Source of the DNA: Euglena gracilis
Lineage: Eukaryota; Euglenida; Euglenophyceae; Euglenales
Length of the DNA stretch: 64,000 nt
NCBI GenBank assembly: GCA_039621445.1
Contig: CP154957.1
Coordinates: forward strand, 18,705,237 to 18,769,236
Direction of reading: 5' to 3'
A model generated the notes under the pieces. That model was not told where the DNA came from. It ran no database searches and saw nothing but the letters and a program-made list of their open reading frames with translations. Position 1 is the first letter of the stretch. Every line of letters starts with the position of its first letter. This document shows, one piece after another, positions 25,951-36,640 of this stretch. Position numbers and translations under genes: made by a program.

Positions 25951-28900
25951 ATGGAGGGCTGCCCCCTCCGCATCATGCCCGGCCCTTCCCTCCCCTCCTG
26001 TGCCGCCGCATTGCGGTATTTAGTACCGTGACACAGTATGCATAATGCAGTACAGTGTTTTTGATATATAATGCAGTATATATACAATACAGTACATTTT
26101 TTTTTCTTCGGGAGACTGCCACACAGAAGCAAAGGGCCGCGACCGCCGTTTGGGGACTCCATCACCCAAGGTGTGTTCCAGGGCACAGTCTGTGCAAGGC
26201 AAGGCTGACCACCCCAAATCGCCCACCCCCAGGGAACGGCCTCCCTAGGCTGGAACCGCGTGGAATGGAAACTCTGAACACCCCTGCCCCAAGGTGGTCA
26301 GAAACAGGCTGATCTGCAGAGCACTGTATCGGAGTCAGATTCTGGAAGCAAAGACATGCAGATGATTTTTTTTTGCAATTTTTAAAAAATGATTTTTTGA
26401 ATGTCTTCGAAAGCTTTGGGTGGTTCTTCAAAAAAGCGAGAGTCAAGGGTACTCAAGGGAACTCTTCGGGTTCACCATTTTGCCTGATACATATGACGCA
26501 TAGGTGAAAGGGTTCGCACCAAAATTTTGCCACGGTTACTGCTGTTCATTCAATTTCTTCGCCGTTGCATTCGGTGTTCATTTGACGCCCCCATCGTCTG
26601 GTTTTGATCCCCCCCCATTTCCAAGTATCTTTTTCTCCCAGATTTCTCTTTTGTTTCCATTTGCATTTTCCATGTCGGATTTGAACCCATGCCCTTCATT
26701 TGGCAGTGACAGAATATAGCTTCATGATTCACTGCATCTGATGACCAATAGTACTTTGTTCATCCCAAAGGTGTCATTACCAAGGGATCACGCCCGCCGC
26801 AGGTGGCCCGGGCCGCAGCGCCTACCGCCGGCCGCTGTGGTGGCTCCTGCGGCGGGCGGGCGTCTGCTTCCGCTTCGTCGGGACCCGCAACGCCAGCGGC
26901 CGCAACACCCCCACTGCGGAGGCGGACTTCGACCTGTGGCACGAGGGGTGGAGCGGGAAGCGAACGTTCCACCTCCTGCGGTGTGTCCATTTTCTTTTTG
27001 TCCAAGGTGGTGCTCTGGAGGTGGGGTGGCGGGCCCACCCCTTTGCTTGCTTTTTGAAGTTTTGCGGCACGTTGTGGAGATTTTTGCAGTTGATTACAAA
27101 AGGAGCGGAAGTGCACATGTAACAAATACAATGGACTGTTCAAGAATTCTGCCACTGGGGGTTGATGAGGGGGATGCAGTACACAGGAGGACTGCCAGCA
27201 GTTTCCTGTTGAATTTGGGGGCAAGTTGCCCATCAATGTTTAAGGCTCTGTGGTACCCACACAACAGCATAAATGATATCGTGTCTGTGTCTGTATGTCT
27301 GTATGTCTGTCTGTCTGTATGTATATGTGTATGTATGTATGTATGTATGTATGTATGTATGTATGTATGTATGTATGTATGTATGTATGTATGTATGTAT
27401 GTATGTATGTATGTATGTATGTATGCATGCATGCATGCATGCATGCATGCATGTATCTATGTATGTATGTATGTATGTATGTATGTATGTATGTATGTAT
27501 GTATGCATGCATGTATGTATGTATGTATGTATGTATGTATGTATGTATGTATGTATGTATGTATGTATGTATGTATGTATGTATGTATGTATGTATGTAT
27601 GTATGTATGTATGTATGTATGTATGTATGTATGTATGTATGTATGTATGTATGTATGTATGTATGTATGTATGTATGTATGTATGTATGGCAGCTCCCAA
27701 TTATATGGTCCCCCGGGGGGGGCATATAGTTGGGAGAGGGGGTCCAAAAATTTTGCGTTATTGATGGAATAGGGTTAAGGTTAGGAGTTAGGGTTAGGGT
27801 TAGGCCTAACTTATAGATTAGTGTTAGGTGTGCAAGTTAGGCCCAAAGTTAGGCCGAATTCATAACCCTAACCCTATTCCATCAATAACACAAAAATTTT
27901 TTGGACCCCCCTCTCCCAACTGTATGCCCCCCCCTCCCGGGCGGGCCATATAGTTGGGAGTATGTATGTATGCATGCATGCATGCATTTGCATATATCTA
28001 ATACATATATTGGTACATGTATATTTTTTGAAAAAAATAGAGAAGAAAGTACCCCAGTGCAACCTCCTCAGAAGGCAGCCGAAAGAAGGTATCGAACGAC
28101 TTTTGCCAAATACCACGTGCCGCAGGCTGAACGCAGTCCCCATGGCAGTGTCGCAGTGCCAGCCAGGTGAGGCCTCCGCTCTCATTAGTCCCTCATTTGC
28201 CCCCAAGACCACAGATAAGAATGATACGGTTGGCAGGGACATGGGATGTGGCCAGTCAGGTGATGGTCCCAGTATCCAACCAACTGACATTTGACTTTTA
28301 TGCTTTTTATTATTTTCATTTGTACATTTTTTTTAAAATTTTGAACATTTTAATCATTTTATTTTATTTTGTATTTTGATTCTTTTGAAAAAATTGGGGA
28401 GTTCAACCTTTCAAAGCAATTTGCCGGTTGCCAAGGGCCACAACAGACGGGGGGGGGATGTGCCGATGCCACAATATGCTGGCGGTGGCATATCGTGGCC
28501 CTACCCCAGCCAGCCTCAATGCGGAGACAGTTGAGCCTGCAAAGCAGCCCTTACCCCGCACTCATGGTCCCCTGGGGGTTCTAAGGGGTTTAATTGGGGG
28601 GGGGGTCAGGTACCAGGGGCATACCAAGGTATTTTGGTCAGTTGTATGGTTGTTGGGTTCTCATAAATTTTCATGTGTTGCCCACTTTTTTGGATGTGTG
28701 ATTTTCGACATTTTATCCTCATGTTTCTGCAGTATTCTTTTTCCTCTGGGGGTTTTTTTTAGTCGAGGTTTGGTGGTTGGGGACAGGGGGATTATCAGTG
28801 GGGGGGGGAGGGGGCGGCCCCAACAGAGTCGATGTTTTTTTCCTCATTTTGGTGGGTTGAGCAGAGGCCCTTCCCCGACGTCGTGCTGTTCCACCTCGGC

Positions 28901-31900
28901 GTCAACGACCTGCTGACTGCGGAGAGGCCGGAGCGGATCGCGGACAACGTTGGCCGGCTGCTGCGCCAGTTCCACGCCGGGAACCCGTCCGTGACCATCC
29001 TCCTGTCCAAGCTGCTCCCCATCAAGGTCTTGCTGCGGTCTAAAATTTGACTGCCCCTCCCTCATATTGAAATGCGCCGCCAGAAAATGAATTGAAACGA
29101 TGGCATAAAAACGATAAGAAATCATATTTGTATTTGTATAACGATGAGAAATCATATTTATATTAGCTGGGGTTTGGGATGGCTTTTTTCTCGAGGCCTT
29201 CAAGTATTTCCTCACCATTTTTGCTGGGGGTGGCAGGATTGCAGCCCACCGTTGGCGCCAACCCCTCAGGGCCAGGACCCCCACCGGCGCAAGGGCCTGT
29301 TCCGGCTGTTCCAGCAGGTCGCGGAGCAGGGCAACCGCCAAATGCAGAAGCGCCTGACGTGCCCCGCCCCCTCTGGCCGCGACTGCCACAGGTGGGCCCA
29401 TCCCCATCGTAATGGGTTGTGTCCTACTTGCCTGAAAATAAGCGATTGGCTGAATTTGATAATCGCTTATTTTCGGCATATTTTTTCCCTAGGCGGAGAT
29501 GTCCCTATCAACAAAAGTATGCTATCTTTTTTTCCTCCTGCGGTCAGAAATTTCACGAGTAGTTTTGACACAGATACATGGCGCAAGGAGCTCTGATTCT
29601 ATTTTAAAAAGGACTCTGACATTTTTGACACATTGTTGCAGTTCGGGGCAGAGGGTATTTTTCGGGGGTTGGTCGGTGAAAATGCAGGGCTTTTTATTCT
29701 CGAGTGATTTATATTTCTGGACTTTTTTTGGCAGAAATCTGGTGGGGAGGCGGTGGTATTGTTGGATGATATTCTTCCCAGCCAGTGTGTGCCAGCCGGT
29801 AAACGTGTGCTTGTGGTCGGTGCAGGGCGGCGGCGGCTGCGCGGTGGCTGAGGGTCCCAGAGGTGGTGCGGGTGTGTGACATCGGGCTGGACTTCTCCAC
29901 CACCCATCCAGGGCTGGATGGGGACCCATGATGGGTGTGGTGGATGGGAGGGTAGACTTCCCCCATTCCTGAGAGGTGACGTCTGAACCAAACGCCTTCC
30001 TCTTAGACACCAAGTTAATTTTTTTTACTAGGGGTCCCTCTCATCCCGGGTGGATCGACCTCCCCCACTCCAGGCATTCCAGTGCAGCTCTGACACTGGC
30101 ACCTGGGAGACGACGGCATCCACCCGAACGAGGACGGGTATCGCCTGGTGGCTCGCAACTGGTTCCGGGTGTGCCGCTCCCAGATTTTTTTGTTGCAATC
30201 TCACCCTGCAATATTTGGATGTGCTGATTCCTTGACTCGTTGATGTGCAAAATATTGGTGCAGGGATCTTGCATGGCTTCTTCTTGATTTTCTTCATCAA
30301 GCATTTTGTTATAAAATGTTCTGTGGTCAGGAGACACGGGTATCTGAGACAGGGGGTTATTAAATTTCCATGGGCACCGACTTGCATTGTAGGTCTGGCA
30401 AAAACAGCTTCCCCATACACGTCGCTGACATCTGCCGTGCAACATTTGTGGCCGAGGTTCCAGAGACACTTTGCTTCAGGTCTTCATTTGGGGGGGGGGG
30501 GCACAAACGGGGGTGACACCACAGGAAGGCAGCGGTCGCCCAGCCACAGTGCAGCCTACTTACGCTTGGCCCGCCCGCATCCTGGAATGAACACCAAACA
30601 CAAAGCGATTACCCTCCGTCCAGGGGTTCAACGGTTCCGCGAGTATCCTGAAGGGTCATGCACCCCCCCCCCCCACTAATAAACCCCCTTTATAGGATCT
30701 GGTTTGGCTGGTCAGCCGAAGGAGGTTTACAAGTGGGGGGGTCGCTGAGCTCTTATCCCTTTATGGGTAAGAGCGAAGCTTACCACTTTATGGGTAAGAG
30801 CGAAGCTTACCACCGGGGAAAGGGGGTTTGACCCCCCCCTGCCCCCTCCCCCCCCCCTCTGGGTAGACCGTGAAAACCGCGGATTATCACCACGACCCTG
30901 GCCCGGTTCCCGGATTTCTTTTTCAGTTGCGAGCGACTGGATTTCTGGTTTCCGAATCATCTCCGTTTGACCCTCAACTCCCCGCCTGGCCCGAGTTATT
31001 CACCCGCGAAGGGGTCCAAACTGGGTAGGATTGGCCCCCCCCTCTTTCGACTCTGCCATTTCGCCGGGGTCCAAAATCGGTCAAAAAATCGATTTTTCGA
31101 AAATATCTCGAGAAACCGTACATTATCTCCGGCAGTGTCCCACTGACAATGTGCCCCTGGAGGCCCTCTATCGCCCCCCATTCGCCGTTTTTTTTCTGGC
31201 CGCCGACACGCCTGGCCCGTGTTTCAGCGCGCTTTTGCGGCCCAAAAGGCCATTTCAGGGTTTTTTTTTTTGGGCTGCTTTTTGCTCAAAAAAAATCGAT
31301 TATTCCAAAATATCTCGACAATGAAGCAAAATCAAAGAAATGTCCGCCGAACAGAAAATGAAGCCCTTAAAATCCCTTACCCAACCATGGTTTACCTTCA
31401 CCCCAGCTCTTTGTGTAGCCCGAGTTACGGCCATTTTTTGACCAATTTTTGGCCCTTTTAGGGGCATTTTGGGCTGTTTTAGGGTCAAAAATCGATGTTT
31501 TCAAAATATCGCGAAAATGAAGCAAAATCACAGGGATCAAAGGGTCCGTAGACCTCACAATGCTTTATCTAACCGTATTTTAATTTCTCCGCAACCCCCC
31601 GCCTAGCCTGAAATATGGCCGATTTACGGCCCAAAACAGCGCGGCAGGCTTGCGACTCAGCCATTTTCCATTTTTTGGCCCTTTTTTGGGGTCAAAAAAT
31701 CAATTTTTCTGAAATTGCCAAAAAATGGTGGGGAGTCAATGGAACTGTCCGAGACCTAACTTGAAGCCCTTAAAATGGGTATTTTGATTTCCCCGCAACT
31801 CCCCTCCTAGCCCAAGTTACAGCCATTTTTCGGCCAACTTGGGCCATTTTGTACAGTTTTGGCCTGTTTTGACTTGGAGAAAACGTCATTTTTGGCTGCG

Positions 31901-33755
31901 AACGGCCCATTCCGCGCTGCAAAACGACCGCTCGCCGCCGCTGTTTTCGGTCGTCTCGACCTCTGGCGCCCGTCTCCCGGCTTTTGTGAAGGACTGCAGA
32001 CGCGGAGACCCCTTTTCCGCTGCGGCCGGCGTGCGAAAACAGCAGCACTTACCGCATTTTTTTTTGGTTAAAAAGTCAAAAAAAAACGATGTTTTCTGCC
32101 CTCCCGGACCCAGAAAAGCTGTTTTTGAGCTGAAAACGTGCGTTTTTCGACCCCCGGCCCCTGTTTTTGGCCCGAAACCCATGGATTAAAATTCACTCCT
32201 GAGTGGAGCATGTGAGGCCTGCCCTTCCCCACAGGAGCTGGCGCGGCTGCTTCCCACCTCTATAGCCACCTCGGCCCGCCCGCCTGACCCCAAGCGTACC
32301 CCCAACGCAACGCAGGCTACAGCCAGGGTTCGATATAAGGAGGGCATACAGGGTTTAGGTGGGGCGTCCCCCCCATCCCCCCCCCTGGACCGGGGGGGGG
32401 GCCGGCCCCCCCCCCCCCACCTGCCAAGGGGGTCCAGACCGACCCAGGGGGTGCCCAGGACCCGCCCCAAAAGGTCCAAATTCTCCTTCCAGCACTTTGC
32501 TCAATGTTTTGGGAGGTCAAGGTTTTTCGGCCCGGCACTTCGTGCCGGGCCGAAAATCGGTCCCCCAGACCGCGCACTGTTTAGGTGGGGGGTGTCCCCC
32601 CCACCCCCCCCCCCTGGACCGGAGGGGGGGGGGGTCCGACCCATCCCCCACCTGCCCTTATATCGAAGCCTGGCTGCAGCCCTGTCCCGTGCCCCCGCCC
32701 CGTGCGGCGCGTGCGATGTCTCCGCCCTGAGCCAAACCGGAACCTCCTTGGCGCACACCAATGCCCCACCCCCTGCCAGTGTGGCGACGGTTGTGCTCGA
32801 CTCTCGGCCGCTGCCCCCTGATCAGGCGTTTGGTTTTTCCCTCTGCGGGTGTGGGACTGAAGGGCTGTTGTGCACATGCAGACCATTTTGGTTTTGTTTG
32901 TTTGTTTTTTTGTTTTGATGTCTCTGATTATGCATAGTTGTTTTTTTTTTCGCAAGCGTTTTCCAACAGAGTCCAAGTCCTCTGAAACGAAAATTAGTGA
33001 TACCTTTTTATTTGGAGGGGAGGCTGCATGGCACTTGCACAATTCCAAACAAGCATTTTATGCAGATTCTTGTGCACATGTACCCCCCCCCCCCGAATAT
33101 AAAACCCCCCGGTTTTATATTCGGCCGGAAATTTCAAGACCCCCACCCCAGGGGGGTTTTTATATTGGGGGGGGGGGGGGTTATATTCGGTCTGAAAAAT
33201 CAATTTCCTGGCGGGATCCAGTAGTCACTTTTTCGGTCCAAAATCACAAATATGCCCACCCTTGGGGGTCCAAACATTTCACTTTTCGGGCGAAGGAGCA
33301 AATTTCACGTGTTTTTGGTAAGAATTGTTCCCAAATCTGCCAAAAATCACAATTTCAGGAGAGATTTTGTCGAATTTTTTTCCTTCCAGCGCTTCGCGCC
33401 GGAGGGGGGGTTTGTATTCGGGCGGGATTTCAAGGTCCTCAGGGGGGGTTTTATATTTGGGGGGGTTTATGTTTGGGGGGGGTTTACCCGAATAGGCACC
33501 CACATGCACACATAAAGGTGCCTGCGTGCGGGGCAGGTCAACCCCCAAAAAGCGTCTGCCCCGGAGGCGTCCCCCGCCGTTGCCCCATGTGGCCGGCCGT
33601 GCGCGTCCCCCTGGCCGGCCCTCACCGCCGGGCGGTGGCGGGCGGATGAGGCGGCGGAGGGCTGGCTGGTGACGGTGCTGCTGTACCTGGTGGCGGCGTG
33701 CTCGCTGGGCACGGCGCTGACGTTTGGCGCGTTGAAGGCCCGGTGGCGCGCGTGA
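25951..33755 (+). CDS. SGNH/GDSL-type hydrolase with C-terminal membrane anchor
   Basis: Likely an esterase or acyl-hydrolase acting on an ester substrate that cannot be named. Exons: 25951-~25978, ~26146-26170, 26803-26980, ~28864-29026, 29237-29391, 29826-29905, 30104-30168, 32235-32327, 33537-33755 (TGA). The start ATG 25951 gives MEGCPLRIMP directly before the Ser block FGDSITQGG. Block II Gly is in HEGWSG, block III is FHLGVNDLL, and the Asp/His block is GDDGIHPNEDGY. A Pro/Thr/Ser segment with an NAT sequon follows, then a hydrophobic stretch (GWLVTVLLYLVAACSLG) and a short basic tail, suggesting a tail-anchored protein. About 335 residues. No signal peptide at this start. One border (26980/28864) keeps frame only with a non-GT-AG cut. 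All four SGNH blocks are present, so it is probably active. Confidence 0.75.
25979..26145. other. Putative nonconventional intron (SGNH intron 1)
   Basis: Removing this stretch joins PLRIMP to FGDSITQG, which is how SGNH proteins usually read. Its borders are not GT-AG. CGGCCC (about 25,979-25,984) can pair with GGGCCG (about 26,134-26,139). The exact cut is ambiguous by a few bases. Confidence 0.45.
26146..26170 (+). CDS. SGNH microexon with catalytic Ser
   Basis: About 25 nt encoding (P)FGDSITQ(G). Donor CAAG|gtgtgt joins in phase 1 to GTGGCCCGGG at 26803, giving GDSITQGGPGRSAYRRPLW. The left border has no AG. CGGCCC just after the upstream exon and GGGCCG just before the microexon are complementary. 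Confidence 0.6.
26171..26802. other. SGNH intron 2 (GT-AG)
   Basis: Starts gtgtgttcc, ends cgcccgccgcag, AT-rich, nothing recognised inside. Confidence 0.65.
27291..27690. repeat. (TATG)n microsatellite
   Basis: About 90 units of TATG with TGCA blocks at 27,424-27,450 and 27,504-27,512. It resumes at 27,961-27,988 after the foldback element. Confidence 0.97.
27694..27960. mobile_element. Foldback/MITE-like element in microsatellite
   Basis: Left arm begins CTCCCAATTATATGG, right arm ends CCATATAGTTGGGAG. The arms stay complementary inward through GGGGGTCCAAAAATTTT and TTATTGATGGAATAGGGTT, roughly 85-90 bp each. The middle has a few TTAGGG-like words. Both flanks are the same TATG array, which shows an insertion into the repeat. 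Confidence 0.75.
29392..29825. other. SGNH intron (GT-AG)
   Basis: Donor CAG|gtgggc, acceptor gtgcag. Exons join in phase (AG+G). Nothing else recognised. Confidence 0.6.
29906..30103. other. Nonconventional intron in SGNH gene
   Basis: No GT-AG pair gives the right frame here. Cutting before ATCCAGGG and after CTGGCACC places CAG at +4 to +6 and CTG at -8 to -6. The join reads DFSTT-LGDDGIHPN, the expected SGNH Asp/His block. Pairing beyond CAG/CTG is weak. Confidence 0.6.
30169..32234. other. SGNH intron with diverged tandem repeat
   Basis: Donor gtgtgc, acceptor cttccccacag. The second half (30,950-32,170) is made of diverged repeat units. G/C-runs lie at 30,480-30,860. Confidence 0.55.
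30950..32170. repeat. Diverged large-unit tandem repeat
   Basis: A unit with CAACTCCCCGCCTAGCCCGAG followed by TTACGGCCATTTTT and then TCAAAAAATCGATTTTTC recurs at about 30,970, 31,400, 31,585 and 31,795 with heavy divergence, spaced roughly 190-420 bp. Non-coding. Confidence 0.5.
32520..32552. repeat. Perfect 15-bp hairpin
   Basis: TTTTCGGCCCGGCAC, loop TTC, then the exact complement. It lies within a dispersed repeat and is one of several such compact hairpins in the window. Confidence 0.8.
33083..33488. mobile_element. G-run TIR element, TTTTATATT type
   Basis: Left C-run plus GAATATAAAACCCCCC, right GGGGGGGTTTTATATTTG plus G-run. Word copies recur internally, as does a near-palindromic GCGCTTCGCGCC. 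Non-coding. Confidence 0.6.
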
Positions 33756-35148
33756 ACCGTATTGTGGCCGTGCATTGTTTTGGAGGAGACTGTTTCGGTG
33801 GAGATGGCTTTGAGAGGGGAGGTTGGCTGACGACTTCGGAGTGTGTGCCTCAAACCACAGTTAGAGGATTTGCCTGATGATTTTGGAGCACAGCATGACA
33901 GCACACTGCAATGCCCTCCAGCCAACCTCCCCTGATGCGCTGTGCACATCCGAGTGCTTTGACCCATTTTTTTTGTGTGAGTTTTCTCTTTCTTCCGGAT
34001 TTTTTTTGCAAACACATCAGCATTTGTCGGTTTCCTGTTTGCGAAAAGAGAGCAGAAGCAGCAGTTCTGGGCCACAGAGGGCTGGGGAGGGGAAACAAGT
34101 ACACCAAAAGTGGAAAGATTAATGAAATCCGGAAAAAGAAGGTCGAAATACTCAAAGTCAAGGGAAGAAAACCATAAAGAAAAACTGAAGGGATGGAGGT
34201 GAAATCGAAAAAAATTGAATTAGAGATCTACATTTTTTCCCGAAAAAAAATGGCTTTTGAAGCCCACCAGCAGGGCTGCCGGACCCTTCTACCCGAATGC
34301 TAGGTCCAGATCCTTCTGGCATTTGGAAGGAGGGAGGGAGGCAGGCTTCTTTTTGGGTGGGTTGGGGGACCCCCCGGGGGGAGGGGGGTCCCCCCACCCA
34401 CCCAGGGGGGTCCCAGGCCAGGCTCTGCGGGGGGGGGGGGGGGGCATTTTGTCCGACTTTCCGTAACGTCCGACATGGTGGGGAGGGCACCCGGGTCCGA
34501 CTTTCCCAATTTTTTCGGTCCGTTTGGCCCCGGAACCGCACCGGATCCGGGCGTAATCTGTCGGATTGCAGGAGGATGGGCACTCGTGTTCAGGAATAGG
34601 ATTGGGGTTTGGATCGGCTTGCCAAAAAATCGGTCCCGTTTCGGGAAAACGTTAGCCTGGAAGTTAGGACCCCATCTCAAAAGATTTTTAGTTTGCACTT
34701 TTGACAGAATTTCACCAAAATTCGGCATAAATTCTGCCTAACTCGCTCTGGAAATGTGGCCAAACTCCCCCCTAAATTCCCGAAAAGGAGCACCCTCCGG
34801 AAATCCGGTTGTTACCCAAACGCTATCCCAAACCATGACCCCAAATTTCCCCCGAAGTCGGACCTGGGTGCTGCCCAAGCACCTATAGTAAAAATGGCCG
34901 AAAATGGCCGAAAATGGCCGAAAATGGCCGAAAATGGCCGAAAATGAAAATTTGGGCTCTATAGGTGGGGGTCCCGAAAATGGCCGAAAATGGCCGAAAA
35001 TGGCCGAAAATGGCCGAAAATGGCCGAAAATGAGAAAAAATTTGTTGCAATTATTTTTCAAGTTTTTTTTGCCTAACAGTTTATTTTTCCCTGAGGGGCA
35101 ATTTCCAGTGCGACTGATTCTTGTGTACAGCCTCTCTTCTTCTGCCGT
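33756..35148. other. Intergenic, G-rich repeats
   Basis: Between the SGNH stop and the next island. Contains G/C-runs at 34,340-34,450 and the start of the AAAATGGCCG minisatellite. No gene recognised. Confidence 0.5.
34881..35033. repeat. (AAAATGGCCG)n minisatellite, copy 1
   Basis: Two blocks of five to six perfect decamers. The first block is bracketed by ACCTATAG (34,881-34,888) and its complement CTATAGGT (34,959-34,966). Confidence 0.85.
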
Positions 35149-35262
35149 CATGCCTGGCCCTGCAACACATGCTGCTCAAAGAACCACCCCCGAATGGGTT
35201 ATTTGGGTAAAAGCTGAAGGTTTTGGTGACATTTCAGAAAATTTTGTTGACACGGGCAACGT

Positions 35263-35606
35263 TGGCATTTTTTTTGTATATTTTGAAGAATTAAACCCAT
35301 TTTTGGGATGATTTCTCCATAAATCTCCAGTATTACACCCATCTTGACCATTTTGGATCATTTTTTGCTAATTTTGGGGTTATTTTGCACTGATTTGGCA
35401 AATATTAGGCTAATTTGGGTCAATATGAGCATATTTTATGGCATTTTGGCCATTTTGCGCCATTTTGGTGATTTTGGGCATTTTTCACAACTTTTTGTGG
35501 ACATTGCTGGTGTTTTTGGGCAATTTTAGGTTATTTGAAGCCATTTTAGGTCATTTTAGTTGCTTTTGGGGGCTTTTCGTGGTCAATTTTGGGTTTTTTT
35601 GTGGTC
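35263..35606. repeat. Dispersed repeat R, copy A
   Basis: About 340 bp of T-rich sequence (starting GGCATTTTTTTTGTATATTTT) that recurs at 48,177-48,499 with moderate divergence. A decamer minisatellite lies upstream of each copy: directly adjacent at 48.2 kb, about 230 bp away here. Confidence 0.7.
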
Positions 35607-35636
35607 CTTTTTTGGTCCGGGATTCACAATATCGGG

Positions 35637-36640
35637 GCAGGGTCCTCTACAAAAAATATTTTCGACTACGAATCGAATATTTTCGGTACGAAACCAAAAC
35701 CACCCGCGCCCTCGGCAACGGCCAGATGGGCATATTGACGGTCCCTCTACCACTACTGCACCCGCATCCTCGCCTGGGACCCCACCACCGCCGCTTCAAC
35801 GGCCACTGCAAGCAGCTCCGCATCAAGAATGTCGTGTGGGTCGCCATCCCAAACATCCACCACCTGCTCAAGCTACACACCCCCCTCCACCCACGCGAAC
35901 CCTTCCGCCCCGTCGGCATCGCCTCCGATGCGTGGCACATGCTGTACAAGGAGTTTGCCCGAATCGGCCGCTTCGGCACCAGCCTCTGGGACTGCCTGTC
36001 ACGTTATCTCCCCAACCTCCAGCACCTCCTTGACAACCGAGTGGTCCGCTTCGACCCAACAGAACAGCAACATTCCTATCGGACACTACCTTGTCCGCAT
36101 CCCCTCCACCGAGGAGCGCCAGGCCCGCGGCACCTCCGCGGACTGGGAGCGCCTGCCCTGTTTCGCCCTCGATGCGGAGAAGCGCACCATGAGCCACCGT
36201 ATGCTCCGCGCCCTCCTCCACCGCGGCCTCCTTACCTATGCCGACGTGCACCCACGCCCGCCGACAGTCCGAGTACACCGAGGACCAGCTGGCCAAGGTC
36301 AAGCTGTCCCGCGTCTAATGCGGTCCCTACTGGGACGGCACAGAGTATTGCCACTACGAGATGACCACCAGCGGCTGGAGCTACCGTTCATTCCACCTGC
36401 AGCCCGTCTACAACATCGTCCTCGAGGACCAGGCCGTCCGCATGTTCGACCTCTGCCAGCCCATCCCCCTGCACGCCCTCATCCAGATCAACATCGACGC
36501 CGTGGAGTACGCCCCGAGCACCAGCACGCGGAGTGGGTGCGCACCCTCGAGAACCACCGCCAGAACATGGACGGTGCCGACACTGCTGGACAAGATGCAC
36601 ATCTGGACAAGATGCAGACATTGGGCAATTGGGTGAGCAT
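35637..36640 (+). pseudogene. Frameshifted coding island, family unknown
   Basis: About 1 kb of GC-rich sequence with clear protein character (DAWHMLYKEFARIGRFGTSLW, then EERQARGTSADWERLP, then HALIQINIDAVEYAP) but in different frames, with changes near 35,740, 35,800, 36,070 and 36,260 and a stop codon at about 36,316. Upstream, a short frame with ATG at 35,149 and a gtaaaa donor might be a first exon. I do not recognise the family. It is either a decayed gene, possibly from a mobile element since repeat R sits next to it, or a gene with assembly indels. Confidence 0.45.

Larger units (their letters stand above)
26981..28863. other. SGNH intron with TATG array and foldback element
   Basis: Holds the TATG microsatellite and the foldback insertion within it. 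The rest is AT-rich. Frame across the intron requires a one-base shift from a simple GT-AG cut. Confidence 0.5.
32328..33536. other. SGNH intron with repeats
   Basis: Starts gttcga, ends gcggggcag. Contains a C/G-run repeat (32,331-32,640) with a copy at 47,470-47,600, a perfect hairpin at 32,520-32,552, a GC-rich coding-like island at 32,661-32,825 that does not fit the gene's phase, and a TIR element at 33,083-33,488. Confidence 0.5.

Noticed and set aside
26741-27772. 343-codon open frame with Cys/Met/Tyr/Val repeats
   Set aside because: It is the TATG microsatellite read as protein, fused to an out-of-frame reading of an SGNH exon.
32661-32825. SGNH exon
   Set aside because: GC-rich and preceded by CAG, but the phase required by the preceding exon runs into TGA. 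The alternative frame does not fit; left unassigned.
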